64,000 nt of DNA from Sphingomonas phyllosphaerae 5.2 (GTDB lineage Bacteria; Pseudomonadota; Alphaproteobacteria; Sphingomonadales; Sphingomonadaceae), in NCBI RefSeq assembly GCF_000419605.1, contig NZ_ATTI01000001.1, positions 2,266,501-2,330,500 on the forward strand, given 5' to 3'. Positions 39,932 to 48,520 of the stretch are shown in pieces; within the stretch, counting starts at the first letter, position 1; every line of letters begins with the position of its first letter. A model generated the notes under the pieces. That model had not been told where the DNA came from. It saw only the letters and a list, made by a program, of their open reading frames with translations, and ran no database searches. Both the position numbers and the translations under genes were made by a program.

Positions 39932-41281
39932 ATGAAGCAACTCCTGCACCACGACGTGCGACCGATCGCCGAGCGGGTGCGGGATTTCGATCCCCGGGGC
40001 CAGGCGGTTTCCGATTGCGCGGAGATCGCCGCGATCCTCGACGCCGTGGATGGCTGGGAGCATGTCGCACGTGGCTTCTGGGAACATCTGTTCTCGCGCC
40101 CGTCGATGCCCGCCTCCGTACGCGGTCTGACCCCCGCCGATCGCGAGCGCCGCATACAACGCGCGGTCGGCTACACCAGGCTGCGCTACCTGCAGCCGTT
40201 CGGCGATGACTGGCACGCAATGGTCGTCAGCCAGGTCGAGGAAGCGCAGGAGTCCGGCGTGCCGCTCACGCTGCTGCTCTCCGCGCTTACGTTCGCGCAC
40301 CACCGCGTGATCGAGATGATCGCCGCACGGGTCGGGGAGGACATCGCACGTCTGGCGCGGCTCAGCAGCACCGTGCTGGGCATGGCGATGCTCGAATCGG
40401 ACCTGATGGCGACGCAGCTCGGCCAGATCGGCACGCGGCGCGCGCGTGAACGTCGCGCCGAACGCGCCACGGCGTTCCGCTCCAGCATCGGCAGCAGCAT
40501 CGATCATATCGCAGGCCGCGGGCTGGTGGTGCGCGACCGCGCCCGCTCGGCCGCCGACGCGACCCGTGACATGATCGAGAAAACCAGCGAGGTCTCCACT
40601 GCCGCGGAGCAGTCCGCGCTGGCGATGCGTGACGCCGCCTCGACCGCGGCCGGTCTCATCCAGGCGATCAGCACCGTGCAGCGTGACATGCAGGCGTGTA
40701 ACGATACGCTGACCGCAGCGACTGGCCAGGCGGAGGGTGCGGTCGCCGCCTCGGCGGTGCTCGACGATCACGCCCGCTCGATCGAATCGATTCTCGGCCT
40801 GATCCGTGACATCGCCGGACAGACCAACCTGCTGGCGCTCAACGCCACGATCGAGGCCGCCCGCGCCGGTGACGCCGGCCGCGGCTTTGCGGTGGTGGCG
40901 CAGGAGGTGAAGAGCCTCGCCAACCAGACCGCCCGCGCCACCGACGACATCGCCGCCAAGATCGCCGCGATCCAGGCCGCCACGCGTGTCACCGTCGATA
41001 CGTCCGCGTCGATCCGGTCGAGCATCGACGCGCTCCGCAGCTCGGCGATGCAGGTCAACACGGCGATGTCGGAGCAGGCGCTCACCGTCACTGCGATCAC
41101 CGCCGCGGTCGACCAGACCGCGCTGACCGCCGACGCCATGTCGCACACCGTCGCCACGATCCGCGAGGATACGCAGACCGTCGCCGGCGAGATCGAATCG
41201 CTCGGCCATGCCTTCGAGATGATCGCCGAGCGGTTCGAAGGGCTGCGCGCCGAGGCGAACGGGTTTGCCGGCGTAGCCTGA
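39932..41281 (+). CDS. Soluble methyl-accepting chemotaxis protein (second of two)
   Basis: A 449-residue paralogue of the preceding chemoreceptor, 14 bases downstream. The signalling region from [15 protein letters not shown] to [10 protein letters not shown] is identical to the first copy in protein but differs in synonymous codons. The N-terminal ~180 residues differ more and form another all-helical sensor ([38 protein letters not shown]). No transmembrane helix is present. The two probably arose by tandem duplication, with different inputs to the same output. Confidence 0.9.
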   Translation: MKQLLHHDVRPIAERVRDFDPRGQAVSDCAEIAAILDAVDGWEHVARGFWEHLFSRPSMPASVRGLTPADRERRIQRAVGYTRLRYLQPFGDDWHAMVVSQVEEAQESGVPLTLLLSALTFAHHRVIEMIAARVGEDIARLARLSSTVLGMAMLESDLMATQLGQIGTRRARERRAERATAFRSSIGSSIDHIAGRGLVVRDRARSAADATRDMIEKTSEVSTAAEQSALAMRDAASTAAGLIQAISTVQRDMQACNDTLTAATGQAEGAVAASAVLDDHARSIESILGLIRDIAGQTNLLALNATIEAARAGDAGRGFAVVAQEVKSLANQTARATDDIAAKIAAIQAATRVTVDTSASIRSSIDALRSSAMQVNTAMSEQALTVTAITAAVDQTALTADAMSHTVATIREDTQTVAGEIESLGHAFEMIAERFEGLRAEANGFAGVA

Positions 41282-41310
41282 TCGCGTCGGCGACGCTAAA
41301 CCACGTCGCC

Positions 41311-42009
41311 ATGACCCATATTCTCATCACCGGCGCCAGCCGCGGGATCGGCGCAGCCACCGCCGCGACGCTGGCCACCATCCCCGGCGTCGTGGTCGCC
41401 GGACAGGGCACCGCCAGCGGCATCGCCGCCGACTTCGCCGATCCCGCCGCCCCCGATACGCTGTGGGCGGAGGCGCTGGAGCGGCTGGACGGGCGGATCG
41501 ACGTGCTCGTCAACAACGCCGGCGTCTTCGAGGCGAACCCTATCGACGCCGACGATGGCGAGTGGCTGGCGGCGTGGGAGCGGACGCAGCGCATCAACCT
41601 GACCGCGGCGGCGCAGCTGTCCCGCCATGCCGTTCGCCACTGGCAAGTCAGCGGCGGCGGGCGGCTGGTCAACGTCGCCAGCCGTGCGGCCTACCGCGGC
41701 GACTCGCCCGCGCACTGGCATTACGCTGCCGCGAAGGCCGGGCTGGTCGCGATGACCAAGACGATCGCACGCGGCTATGCGGCCCAGCATATCCTCGCCT
41801 TCGCGATCTGCCCCGGCTTCACGATGACCGGCATGGCCGAGGATTATCTCGCCAGCCGCGGCGGCGACAAACTGCTCGCCGACATCCCGCTCGGGCGCGT
41901 CGCACAGCCGGAGGAAGTCGCCGCCGTCGTTCGCTTCTGCGCGCTGGATGCGCCTCCTTCGATGACCGGCGCGGTCCTCGACATCAATGGAGCCAGCTAT
42001 GTCCGCTGA
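41311..42009 (+). CDS. SDR-family NAD(P)-dependent oxidoreductase
   Basis: A 232-residue classical short-chain dehydrogenase. The cofactor motif is ITGASRGIGAATAATLA, the N-N-A-G motif is DVLVNNAGVFEANP, the catalytic Ser is in RLVNVASRAAYRGD and the Y-x-x-x-K motif is in HWHYAAAKAGLVAMTK. The C-terminal PLGRVAQPEEVAAVVRFCAL and ITGAVLDINGASY-like ending are typical of 3-oxoacyl-ACP reductase-like SDRs. Substrate unknown. Its last bases overlap the prmA start by 11 nt, so the genes are coupled. Confidence 0.93.
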   Translation: MTHILITGASRGIGAATAATLATIPGVVVAGQGTASGIAADFADPAAPDTLWAEALERLDGRIDVLVNNAGVFEANPIDADDGEWLAAWERTQRINLTAAAQLSRHAVRHWQVSGGGRLVNVASRAAYRGDSPAHWHYAAAKAGLVAMTKTIARGYAAQHILAFAICPGFTMTGMAEDYLASRGGDKLLADIPLGRVAQPEEVAAVVRFCALDAPPSMTGAVLDINGASYVR

Positions 42010-42943
42010 TATCGACAGCTGGCGCGTCACCCTGCCCTGCACCCGTGCCGAGGCCGAGGCGATCGACGCGGCCGACGACCTTGCGATCGATGCGGTACTG
42101 ATGACCACCGAAGAGGTCGAGGACGATCGCGAGCGCTGGCGGCTTGACGCCTATTGCGAACACGAGCCAGACGCCGCGATGCTTGCAGCGCTGACCGCGC
42201 TGGTGCCGAGCGCTGGTGGCACCCCGCCCGAGGTCACCCCCCTGACCGCACAGGATTGGGTGACGATGAGCCAGGCCGGGCTCGAACCGATCCGCGAGGG
42301 GCGCTTCGTCGTCCATACCAGCGCGCACCCGGTCGAGACGCCGGCGGGCGGTCGCGCCTTCCTGATCGATGCCGGGCAGGCGTTCGGCACCGGACATCAC
42401 GCCACCACCTCCGGTTGCCTCGCGATGCTCGACGCACTCGCCGAGCGCCCGGTCGCCAACGCGATCGACCTCGGCACCGGCACCGGCCTGCTCGCCTTCG
42501 CCGCCGCGCACCTCTGGCCCGATGCCGCCGTCATGGCGACCGACATCGATCCCGCCGCGATCGACGTCACGCGCGAGAACATGGCGGTGAACCACGTCGC
42601 CGGTGTCGAATTGGTGGTCGCCGACGGCGCCTTGTCGGACGCGATCCGCGCCCGCGCACCCTACGATTTGCTGATCGCCAACATCCTTGCCGGTCCGCTG
42701 ATCTCGATGGCGCCCGAAGTTGCCGCGATCGCCGCGCCGCACGCCGCGATCATCCTGGCGGGACTGCTGGAAACACAACGCACCGAGGTCGAGCGCGCCT
42801 TCACCGCTTGCGGCTGCACCGTCGACGCCGTCGATCGTCGCGGCGACTGGTCGATCCTGCGCCTCACGGCGGCTGCCGTGCGCTACGTTCCCACGCGGCC
42901 GATCGATCCGAAGGGACGCGACGGCTGGGCACTGGATCTTTAG
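41999..42943 (+). CDS. prmA: Ribosomal protein L11 methyltransferase
   Basis: A 314-residue PrmA that trimethylates ribosomal protein L11 using SAM. The SAM site is NAIDLGTGTGLLAFAAAHLW, preceded by IDAGQAFGTGHHATTSGCLAML, which is the PrmA-specific segment. The late NILAGPLISMAPEVAAI (NxxxxPL) is the substrate motif. The start at MSADIDSWRV has GGAG upstream and sits inside the end of the SDR gene; an ATG four codons earlier is possible. Confidence 0.94.
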   Translation: MSADIDSWRVTLPCTRAEAEAIDAADDLAIDAVLMTTEEVEDDRERWRLDAYCEHEPDAAMLAALTALVPSAGGTPPEVTPLTAQDWVTMSQAGLEPIREGRFVVHTSAHPVETPAGGRAFLIDAGQAFGTGHHATTSGCLAMLDALAERPVANAIDLGTGTGLLAFAAAHLWPDAAVMATDIDPAAIDVTRENMAVNHVAGVELVVADGALSDAIRARAPYDLLIANILAGPLISMAPEVAAIAAPHAAIILAGLLETQRTEVERAFTACGCTVDAVDRRGDWSILRLTAAAVRYVPTRPIDPKGRDGWALDL

Positions 42944-42954
42944 CCGCTGGACCG

Positions 42955-43629
42955 ATGAAGCGCCTGCCGCTCGCCATCGCGCGCATCCTGCTCCGCATCG
43001 GTGCGGCGGTGCTGGCGGTGGCCGGCGCGTACGTGCTCGCCGGTCTGGCGCTCGCGATGATCCCGCGCAACGCCGGCTGGCGCGCGCCCGCTGCCGGGGT
43101 CACGATCTGGATCGAGGACAATGGCGTTCACACCGGGATCGTCATGCCGAAGTACGCGGCGGGTATCGACTGGCGGCGCGACTTCCCGGCGCTCGACCTG
43201 CCCGACGCCCGTTATGCCGGCTACGATCACGTCGCGGTCGGCTGGGGCGAGCGCAACTTCTATCTCGGCACCCCGACGTGGTCGGACGTGCGGATCGGCA
43301 CCGTCCTTCATGCTGCATTCGGCAGCACCGACACGCTGCTTCACGTCGAGCATGTCCCGCGGCCCGCAGCCGGTAGCCACGCTCGCGCCATCACGCTGAC
43401 CGCGCCGCAATATCAGCGCCTCGCCGCACGCATCCGTGGCAGCCGACGCGCGGGACCGGCGATTGCCGGATACCAGCGCTACGACGTCTTCTATCCCGGC
43501 ACCGGCCGCTACGACGCCCTGCACACCTGCAACGCCTGGACCAGCGACACGCTCGCCAGCGCCGGGGTCCGCGTCGGCTGGTGGACCCCGTTCGCGGCTG
43601 GCGTCATGCGCTGGTTCCCGCTCGACTGA
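42955..43629 (+). CDS. TIGR02117 (DUF2459) family membrane-anchored protein
   Basis: A 224-residue protein with an N-terminal signal anchor (AAVLAVAGAYVLAGLALAM). The body has the family motifs WIEDNGVHTGIVMPK, DHVAVGWGERNFYLGTPTWSD and a late RYDALHTCNAWTSDTLASAG with the conserved Cys. The family includes proteins linked to urease gene regions and remains of unknown function. It begins 11 bases after the prmA stop and is probably in the same transcript. Confidence 0.85.
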   Translation: MKRLPLAIARILLRIGAAVLAVAGAYVLAGLALAMIPRNAGWRAPAAGVTIWIEDNGVHTGIVMPKYAAGIDWRRDFPALDLPDARYAGYDHVAVGWGERNFYLGTPTWSDVRIGTVLHAAFGSTDTLLHVEHVPRPAAGSHARAITLTAPQYQRLAARIRGSRRAGPAIAGYQRYDVFYPGTGRYDALHTCNAWTSDTLASAGVRVGWWTPFAAGVMRWFPLD

Positions 43630-43632
43630 CGG

Positions 43633-43992
43633 TCAGCCGTTCGCCGCGCCGGTCTGGTTCGCCACCTCGCCGCGCGTCGCCGACAGCGTCGGCGCCGGGC
43701 CCGTGGCGGGGCGCAGTCCATCGCGCTCCGACGCCGGTACCGCCGCGGTAGGATCGGGCCGGAATGCATCCGGTGCGCGGGTGGTGCCCGGCGTCGGCGC
43801 GTCGGCGGCGAGATCGGGCGCGGCGTGCTCGGCATCCCGTGCCGGGCGGAGGCGGTCGAGCCACCCCAGGCCGAACGCCATGCCCAGCCCGGCGACGACC
43901 GCGCCCAGCGCCGTCGCGGCGACGATCGCCTGCTTGGTACGGGCCTCATGCGCCTGCACGGCGCGCGACTTCTGCTGCTTTTTCTTGCTCAT
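43633..43992 (-). CDS. Hypothetical single-pass membrane protein
   Basis: A 119-residue protein with a basic N-terminus (MSKKKQQKSRAVQAHEARTK), one membrane helix (AIVAATALGAVVAGLGMAFG) and a long Ala/Pro/Asp-rich tail, presumably periplasmic. GGGGCGG precedes the ATG, which fixes the start over an upstream in-frame one. No family is recognised. It converges with the TIGR02117 gene (stops three bases apart) and is divergent from the pirin gene. Confidence 0.65.
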   Translation of the reverse strand: MSKKKQQKSRAVQAHEARTKQAIVAATALGAVVAGLGMAFGLGWLDRLRPARDAEHAAPDLAADAPTPGTTRAPDAFRPDPTAAVPASERDGLRPATGPAPTLSATRGEVANQTGAANG

Positions 43993-44093
43993 GCCGCCCC
44001 AACGGCTTCGCCCGCTCCGGCGTTCCGCGTCCGCCCGGTTCCGTCTCGCGCGGATCGCTGCTAAGCGGCCGCAAACGCTGACGGAGTGCACCG

Positions 44094-44996
44094 ATGTCGA
44101 CCCGCGATGACCTGGTTCTCCAGACCCTGGAGCCCGCGACCCACGATCTCGGCGGCTTCAAGGTCTATCGCACGCTGCCGCATCGCGACCGCACGATGGT
44201 CGGCCCGTTCCTGTTCTTCGACCAGATGGGGCCGGCGCACCTGCCGCCCGGCAATGGCGTCGATGTCCGCCCGCACCCGCATATCGGGCTGTCGACCGTC
44301 ACCTACCTGTTCGAGGGCGCGTTCCAGCACCGCGATTCCCTCGGCAGCGACGTGCGGATCACACCCGGCGCGGTCAATCTGATGACCGCCGGGGCCGGCA
44401 TCGTCCATTCGGAACGTTCACCCGAAGACGTCCGCGCCGACGGACCGCGCCTCGACGGCATCCAGACGTGGCTTGCGCTGCCCGACGGACAGGAGGATCG
44501 CGGCCCGGCGTTCGAACACGTCGCCGCCGACGCGCTGCCGATCGTCACGGCCGGCGGCGCCACGGCACGCGTCGTGATGGGCACGCTGTGGGGCGCCAGC
44601 GCACCGGTCACCGCCTATGCCGAGACGATCTACGCCGACATCGTGCTGGAGCCCGGCGCGTCGGTCCCGATCGACGACAGCACCGACGAGCGCGCCATCT
44701 ACCTCGCCAGCGGCACTGCAACCCTCGACGGGCTGACGCTGGAGCCACAGCGGCTTTACGTGCTGCGCCCCGGTATCGCCGCGACGCTGTCGTCGCCGAC
44801 CGGCGGGCGCGCGATGCTCGCGGGGGGCGCGGCCTTTGCGACGCCGCGGCATGTCTGGTGGAATTTCGTCCATTCCTCGCGCGATGCGATCCGCGAGGCG
44901 AAGCGCGCGTGGATGGCCGGGGAGTTCGCGGGCGTGCCTGGCGACAGCGAGTGGATTCCGCTGCCCGAGGTGCCCAAGACCGTCAGCTATCCGTGA
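44094..44996 (+). CDS. Pirin family protein
   Basis: A 300-residue bicupin of the pirin family. The N-terminal cupin carries the metal-binding motif RPHPHIGLSTVTYLFEGAFQHRD with its histidines, followed by MTAGAGIVHSERSPED; the C-terminal cupin is degenerate. Some pirins act as quercetin dioxygenases or interact with transcription or metabolic enzymes. The function here is unassigned. The stop lies within the last 14 bases of the convergent DUF4169 gene. Confidence 0.95.
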   Translation: MSTRDDLVLQTLEPATHDLGGFKVYRTLPHRDRTMVGPFLFFDQMGPAHLPPGNGVDVRPHPHIGLSTVTYLFEGAFQHRDSLGSDVRITPGAVNLMTAGAGIVHSERSPEDVRADGPRLDGIQTWLALPDGQEDRGPAFEHVAADALPIVTAGGATARVVMGTLWGASAPVTAYAETIYADIVLEPGASVPIDDSTDERAIYLASGTATLDGLTLEPQRLYVLRPGIAATLSSPTGGRAMLAGGAAFATPRHVWWNFVHSSRDAIREAKRAWMAGEFAGVPGDSEWIPLPEVPKTVSYP

Positions 44997-45162
44997 GCTT
45001 CGCGCCGTCGAGCAGCGCATCCTTGCGCGCCTGCTCGACCGTGTCCGCCGCCTTCTGCGCCTTCGTGCGCCCGAACGCAGCGCGGTTGGCGCTGGCCTGA
45101 GCCTCCCGGGTGGCGCGCGCCCTGGCCTTGCGCGCACCCTTCAGGGAGACGACGTCGCCCAT
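44983..45162 (-). CDS. DUF4169-family small protein
   Basis: A 59-residue, strongly basic protein: MGDVVSLKGARKARARATRE, then ANRAAFGRTKAQKAADTVEQ, ending KLTDS. This is the layout of DUF4169 proteins, whose role is unknown. It starts two bases after the nusB stop on the same strand, so the two are very likely co-transcribed, and its end overlaps the convergent pirin gene by 14 bases. The Arg/Lys-rich content suggests nucleic-acid contact, but that is only inference. Confidence 0.8.
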   Translation of the reverse strand: MGDVVSLKGARKARARATREAQASANRAAFGRTKAQKAADTVEQARKDALLDGAKLTDS

Positions 45163-45164
45163 CG

Positions 45165-45620
45165 CTAGCTGCGGACCTGCTTGCCGATCGCGTCGAGCAG
45201 GCCGTTCACGAACCCGGCCTCGCGCTTCTGGTAGAAAGCATGCGCGACATCGACATAGGAGCTGATCGCCGCCCCGACCGGCACGTCGGCACGCGCCAGC
45301 AGTTCGTACGTACCCGCACGCAGAATCGCCTTCATCGGCTTGTCGAGCCGCTCCAGCGACCAGCCGGCGGTCAGCCGCTGTTCGACCAGCAGGTCGATCT
45401 CGCCCAGCCGCTCGGCCACGCCGCGCACGACGTCGTCGAAGAACGCGACGTCCGCCTCGGCATATTCGACCTCCTCGATCGTCGCGCCTAGCCGGTGCTG
45501 GTGGAATTCGTGGAGCAGCACCGGAATCGACGTGCCCTCCATCTCATGCTGATAGAGCGCCTGGACGGCGGCGAGGCGCGCGGCGGCGCGGGCCTTGGTA
45601 CGAGCAGCGGTGCGGGACAT
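45165..45620 (-). CDS. nusB: Transcription antitermination factor NusB
   Basis: A 151-residue NusB. Seven helices are implied by AAARLAAVQALYQHEMEGTS, RGVAERLGEIDLLVEQRLTAGWSLERLDKPMKAILRAGTYEL and the C-terminal ISSYVDVAHAFYQKREAGFVNGLLDAIGK, all typical. It binds boxA RNA with NusE (S10) and supports antitermination in rRNA operons. It is transcribed toward the small DUF4169 gene. No ribH (lumazine synthase), its frequent partner, is visible upstream. Confidence 0.95.
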   Translation of the reverse strand: MSRTAARTKARAAARLAAVQALYQHEMEGTSIPVLLHEFHQHRLGATIEEVEYAEADVAFFDDVVRGVAERLGEIDLLVEQRLTAGWSLERLDKPMKAILRAGTYELLARADVPVGAAISSYVDVAHAFYQKREAGFVNGLLDAIGKQVRS

Positions 45621-45696
45621 AGGCCGCGCGCTGTAGTCGCTCGCTGCGCGTTCGTCACCCCCTCGCCGCGATTGACCTGCATCAAGCGGTTTTTCG

Positions 45697-45722
45697 GCAA
45701 CGTCCGGCGCGCGCCCCTCGTT
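45697..45722 (+). promoter_or_regulatory. EcfG-type stress promoter of the DUF892 gene
   Basis: GCAAC at 45697-45701 and CGTT at 45719-45722 are separated by 17 bases, close to the GGAAC-N16/17-CGTT pattern recognised by alphaproteobacterial general stress sigma factors of the EcfG family. It lies 38 bases before the start of the ferritin-like stress protein gene. One base of the -35 hexamer deviates. Confidence 0.45.
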
Positions 45723-45760
45723 CGAACCGACGTACCCCCGAAAGACAGAGGAGAACGATC

Positions 45761-46276
45761 ATGGGCCTGTTCACGAAGGACATCGAAACCCTCGACGACC
45801 TGTTCCTGCACCAGCTGCAGGACGTCTATTACGCCGAGAACCAGATCACCAAGGCGCTGCCGAAGATGATCGAGAAGGCCACCTCGCCCGAGCTGAAGCA
45901 AGGGTTCGAAACGCATCTGCGCGAGACCGAGGGACAGATCGCGCGGTTGGAGCAGGCGTTCCAGGCGCTCGATCAGAAGCCGAAGGCGGTCACCTGCCCG
46001 GCGATCGATGGCATCATCAAGGAAGCCAACGAGGTCGCAGGCGAAGTCGCCGACAAGGCGGTACTCGATGCGGCGCTGATCGCGTCGGCCCAGGCGGTCG
46101 AGCATTACGAGATCGCCCGCTACGGCACGCTGATCGCGTGGGCCAAACAACTTGGCCACACGCAGGTCGTGTCGCTGCTGCAGGCGACGCTCGACGAGGA
46201 AAAGGCCACCGACGAGAAGCTGACCACGCTGGCCGAGACCAAGGCGAACAGCGCCGCGGAACTCGCAACGGCATAA
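45761..46276 (+). CDS. DUF892 (YciE/YciF) ferritin-like stress protein
   Basis: A 171-residue four-helix ferritin-like protein. Helices carry LDDLFLHQLQDVYYAENQIT, LKQGFETHLRETEGQIARLE and AVEHYEIARYGTLIAWAKQL; glutamates and histidines at these points form the di-iron site in relatives. YciE/F-type proteins are induced by osmotic and general stress in proteobacteria. AGAGGAG precedes the start, and the promoter pattern upstream fits EcfG control. A GC-rich hairpin follows. Confidence 0.93.
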   Translation: MGLFTKDIETLDDLFLHQLQDVYYAENQITKALPKMIEKATSPELKQGFETHLRETEGQIARLEQAFQALDQKPKAVTCPAIDGIIKEANEVAGEVADKAVLDAALIASAQAVEHYEIARYGTLIAWAKQLGHTQVVSLLQATLDEEKATDEKLTTLAETKANSAAELATA

Positions 46277-46287
46277 TCACAGGCGAA

Positions 46288-46308
46288 GGGGGGGGCATCG
46301 CCCCCCCC
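46288..46308 (+). terminator. GC hairpin after the DUF892 gene
   Basis: A run of eight G (46288-46295) pairs with eight C (46301-46308) around the loop CATCG. It begins 11 bases past the DUF892 stop. No T-tract follows (ATTGCTAGG), so termination efficiency is uncertain. Confidence 0.65.
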
Positions 46309-46353
46309 ATTGCTAGGACCAATCGACATTCAGCCAGCGTCGCCGCAAGCGCC

Positions 46354-46430
46354 GTCATTGCGAGCGTAGCGAAGCAATCCAAGGCGCGACCAAGACGCTC
46401 CGAATCGATTTGCTATGCCGTTACGCCGAC
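46354..46430. repeat. Interspersed palindromic repeat, copy 2
   Basis: The left arm GTCATTGCGAGCGTAGCGAA at 46354 matches the consensus exactly. A degenerate right arm (ATCGATTTGCTATGCCGTTA) reaches about 46430. It fills the space between the DUF892 and hisD genes, which converge. The preceding ATCGACATTCAGCC is also shared with the copy at 55.7 kb. Confidence 0.7.
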
Positions 46431-46516
46431 ACGCAGCCCGATTGCTCCGAACCTGACGCCGAGCGCCCGAAGTGGAAAACCATTCGCATCGAAGCAACCC
46501 GCTCGCGCGTCCGGCG

Positions 46517-47812
46517 CTACCGGTTCGTCCTGATCCGCAACGCCACCGACCGCGCATGCGCCGGCAATCCCTCCGCATTCGCCAGTGCGATCGTCGCCGG
46601 CCCCAGCTCGTTGAGCGCCGTCTCGTCCAGTTGCAGGAAGCTGGTCCGCTTCATGAAGTCGGTCACGCCCAGGCCGCTTGCGAAGCGGGCGCGTCGCCCG
46701 GTCGGCAGCACATGGTTCGGCCCCGCGACGTAATCACCGATCGCCTCGGGCGTGTGCCGGCCGAGGAACGCCGATCCGGCATGTCGCAGCCGATCGAACA
46801 ATGCCTGCGGATCGTCACACGCGAACTCGACGTGCTCGGGCGCCAGCCGGTCGACCAGCGCGATCGCCTCGATCAAGGTCGGCACGATCACGACCGCGCC
46901 ATTATCTTCCCACGCCACGCGCGCCACGGCCTGCGTCGGCAACGCCTGCAACTGCCGCTCGACGGCCTCGATCACGCGCTCGCCGAATGCGGCATCGTCG
47001 GTGAACAGGATCGACTGCGTAGTGGTGTCGTGCTCGGCCTGGCTCAGCAGGTCGGCGGCGATCCACTCCGGATCGTTCGCACCATCGGCGACCACCACGA
47101 TCTCGCTCGGCCCCGCGACCATGTCGATCCCGACCACGCCGTAGACCTGCCGCTTCGCCTCCGCGACCCAGGCGTTGCCCGGCCCGGTCACGACATCGAC
47201 ACGCGCGATCCGCTCGGTTCCATAGGCGAGCGCCGCAACCGCCTGCGCGCCGCCGACCCGCCACACCTCGTCCGCGCCCGCCAGATGCGCCGCGGCCAGC
47301 ACCAGCGGGTTCACCTCGCCCCCCGGGGTCGGCGTCACTACCACCAGCCGCTCGACCCCCGCCACCCGCGCCGGGATCGCGTTCATCAGCAACGTCGAGG
47401 GATAGGCCGCACGCCCACCGGGAACGTAGATGCCGGCGGCGTCCACCGCGCGCCACCGCGCGCCCAGCCGCACGCCCGCCGCATCGGTGAAGCTCGTATC
47501 CTCGGGTCGCTGCTTCTCGTGATAGGCGCGAATGCGCGTCGCCGCGAGTTCCAGCGCCGCGCGCAATTCCGGCTCCAGTCCCGCGAACGCCGCCGCGCAT
47601 GCCGCCGCATCGACGCGCCATCCGGTGTCGTTCAGGTCGTGACGGTCCAGCTTCTGGGTGAACGCGTGCAGCGCCGCATCGCCGTCGTCGCGCACCGCAC
47701 GAACGATCGTCGCCACGTCGCGCGCGACGTCGCTCGCCGCCTCGCGCCGTGCATCGACCAGCGTGTCGAAGCGTCCGGCGAAATCGCCGTCGCGCGTGTC
47801 GAGGCGGATCAT
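46517..47812 (-). CDS. hisD: Histidinol dehydrogenase
   Basis: A 431-residue HisD, a zinc enzyme that oxidises histidinol to histidine in two NAD+-dependent steps. [18 protein letters not shown], the conserved [21 protein letters not shown] and [29 protein letters not shown] are diagnostic, with [13 protein letters not shown] near the end. The start overlaps the hisG stop (ATGA), giving a hisG-hisD operon. An open frame continues upstream but overlaps hisG in another frame. Confidence 0.97.
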   Translation of the reverse strand: MIRLDTRDGDFAGRFDTLVDARREAASDVARDVATIVRAVRDDGDAALHAFTQKLDRHDLNDTGWRVDAAACAAAFAGLEPELRAALELAATRIRAYHEKQRPEDTSFTDAAGVRLGARWRAVDAAGIYVPGGRAAYPSTLLMNAIPARVAGVERLVVVTPTPGGEVNPLVLAAAHLAGADEVWRVGGAQAVAALAYGTERIARVDVVTGPGNAWVAEAKRQVYGVVGIDMVAGPSEIVVVADGANDPEWIAADLLSQAEHDTTTQSILFTDDAAFGERVIEAVERQLQALPTQAVARVAWEDNGAVVIVPTLIEAIALVDRLAPEHVEFACDDPQALFDRLRHAGSAFLGRHTPEAIGDYVAGPNHVLPTGRRARFASGLGVTDFMKRTSFLQLDETALNELGPATIALANAEGLPAHARSVALRIRTNR

Positions 47813-48474
47813 GCCGCCACCGCCGCGCGGAACGCCTCGACCAGCGGGAAGACGTGCGCGCGCGTCTTCATCGCCGCGCGATTGACGATCAGCCGCGCCG
47901 ACACCTCCATGATCCGCTCCACCTCGACCAGCCCGTTTTCCTTCAACGTCCGCCCCGACGACACCAGATCGACGATCCGCGTCGCCAGCCCCAGCGTCGG
48001 CGCCAGCTCCATCGCGCCGTTCAGCTTGATGCACTCCGCCTGGACGCCACGCGCGGCGAAATGCTGCGCGGTAACGTGCGGATATTTGGTCGCGACCCGC
48101 ACGTGGCTCCACCCCCGCGGATCATCACCCGCCGCCATCTCCACCGGCTCGGCCACCGACAGCCGGCAATGCCCGATGTTCAGGTCGACCGGCGCATACA
48201 GTTCGGCATAGTCGAACTCGGCGAGGACGTCGGAGCCGACGATCCCCAATTGCGCCGCGCCATGCGCGACGAATGTCGCCACGTCGAACGCACGCACGCG
48301 GATCAGCTCGATACCCTCGCGGTCGGTGCGGAAACGCAAGGCGCGGCTGCGCTCGTCGCCGAACGCCGGCTCGGGCACGATCCCGGCGCGCGCGAGCAGC
48401 GGCAGCGCTTCCTCGAGGATGCGCCCCTTGGGAACGGCGATGACGATCGGGGTTGGCTTCGACGGCTCGGACAT
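47809..48474 (-). CDS. hisG: ATP phosphoribosyltransferase, short form HisG
   Basis: A 221-residue HisG, the first enzyme of histidine synthesis. [41 protein letters not shown] and [25 protein letters not shown] segments are present. The C-terminal regulatory domain of long HisG is missing, so this is the short form, which works as a complex with the HisRS-like regulator HisZ. HisZ is not in the window. hisD follows with an ATGA overlap. Confidence 0.95.
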   Translation of the reverse strand: MSEPSKPTPIVIAVPKGRILEEALPLLARAGIVPEPAFGDERSRALRFRTDREGIELIRVRAFDVATFVAHGAAQLGIVGSDVLAEFDYAELYAPVDLNIGHCRLSVAEPVEMAAGDDPRGWSHVRVATKYPHVTAQHFAARGVQAECIKLNGAMELAPTLGLATRIVDLVSSGRTLKENGLVEVERIMEVSARLIVNRAAMKTRAHVFPLVEAFRAAVAA

Positions 48475-48520
48475 GCGCGCGGCTTTACGGGGGCACCCTC
48501 ATCGGCGCAATGAGGCGCGC

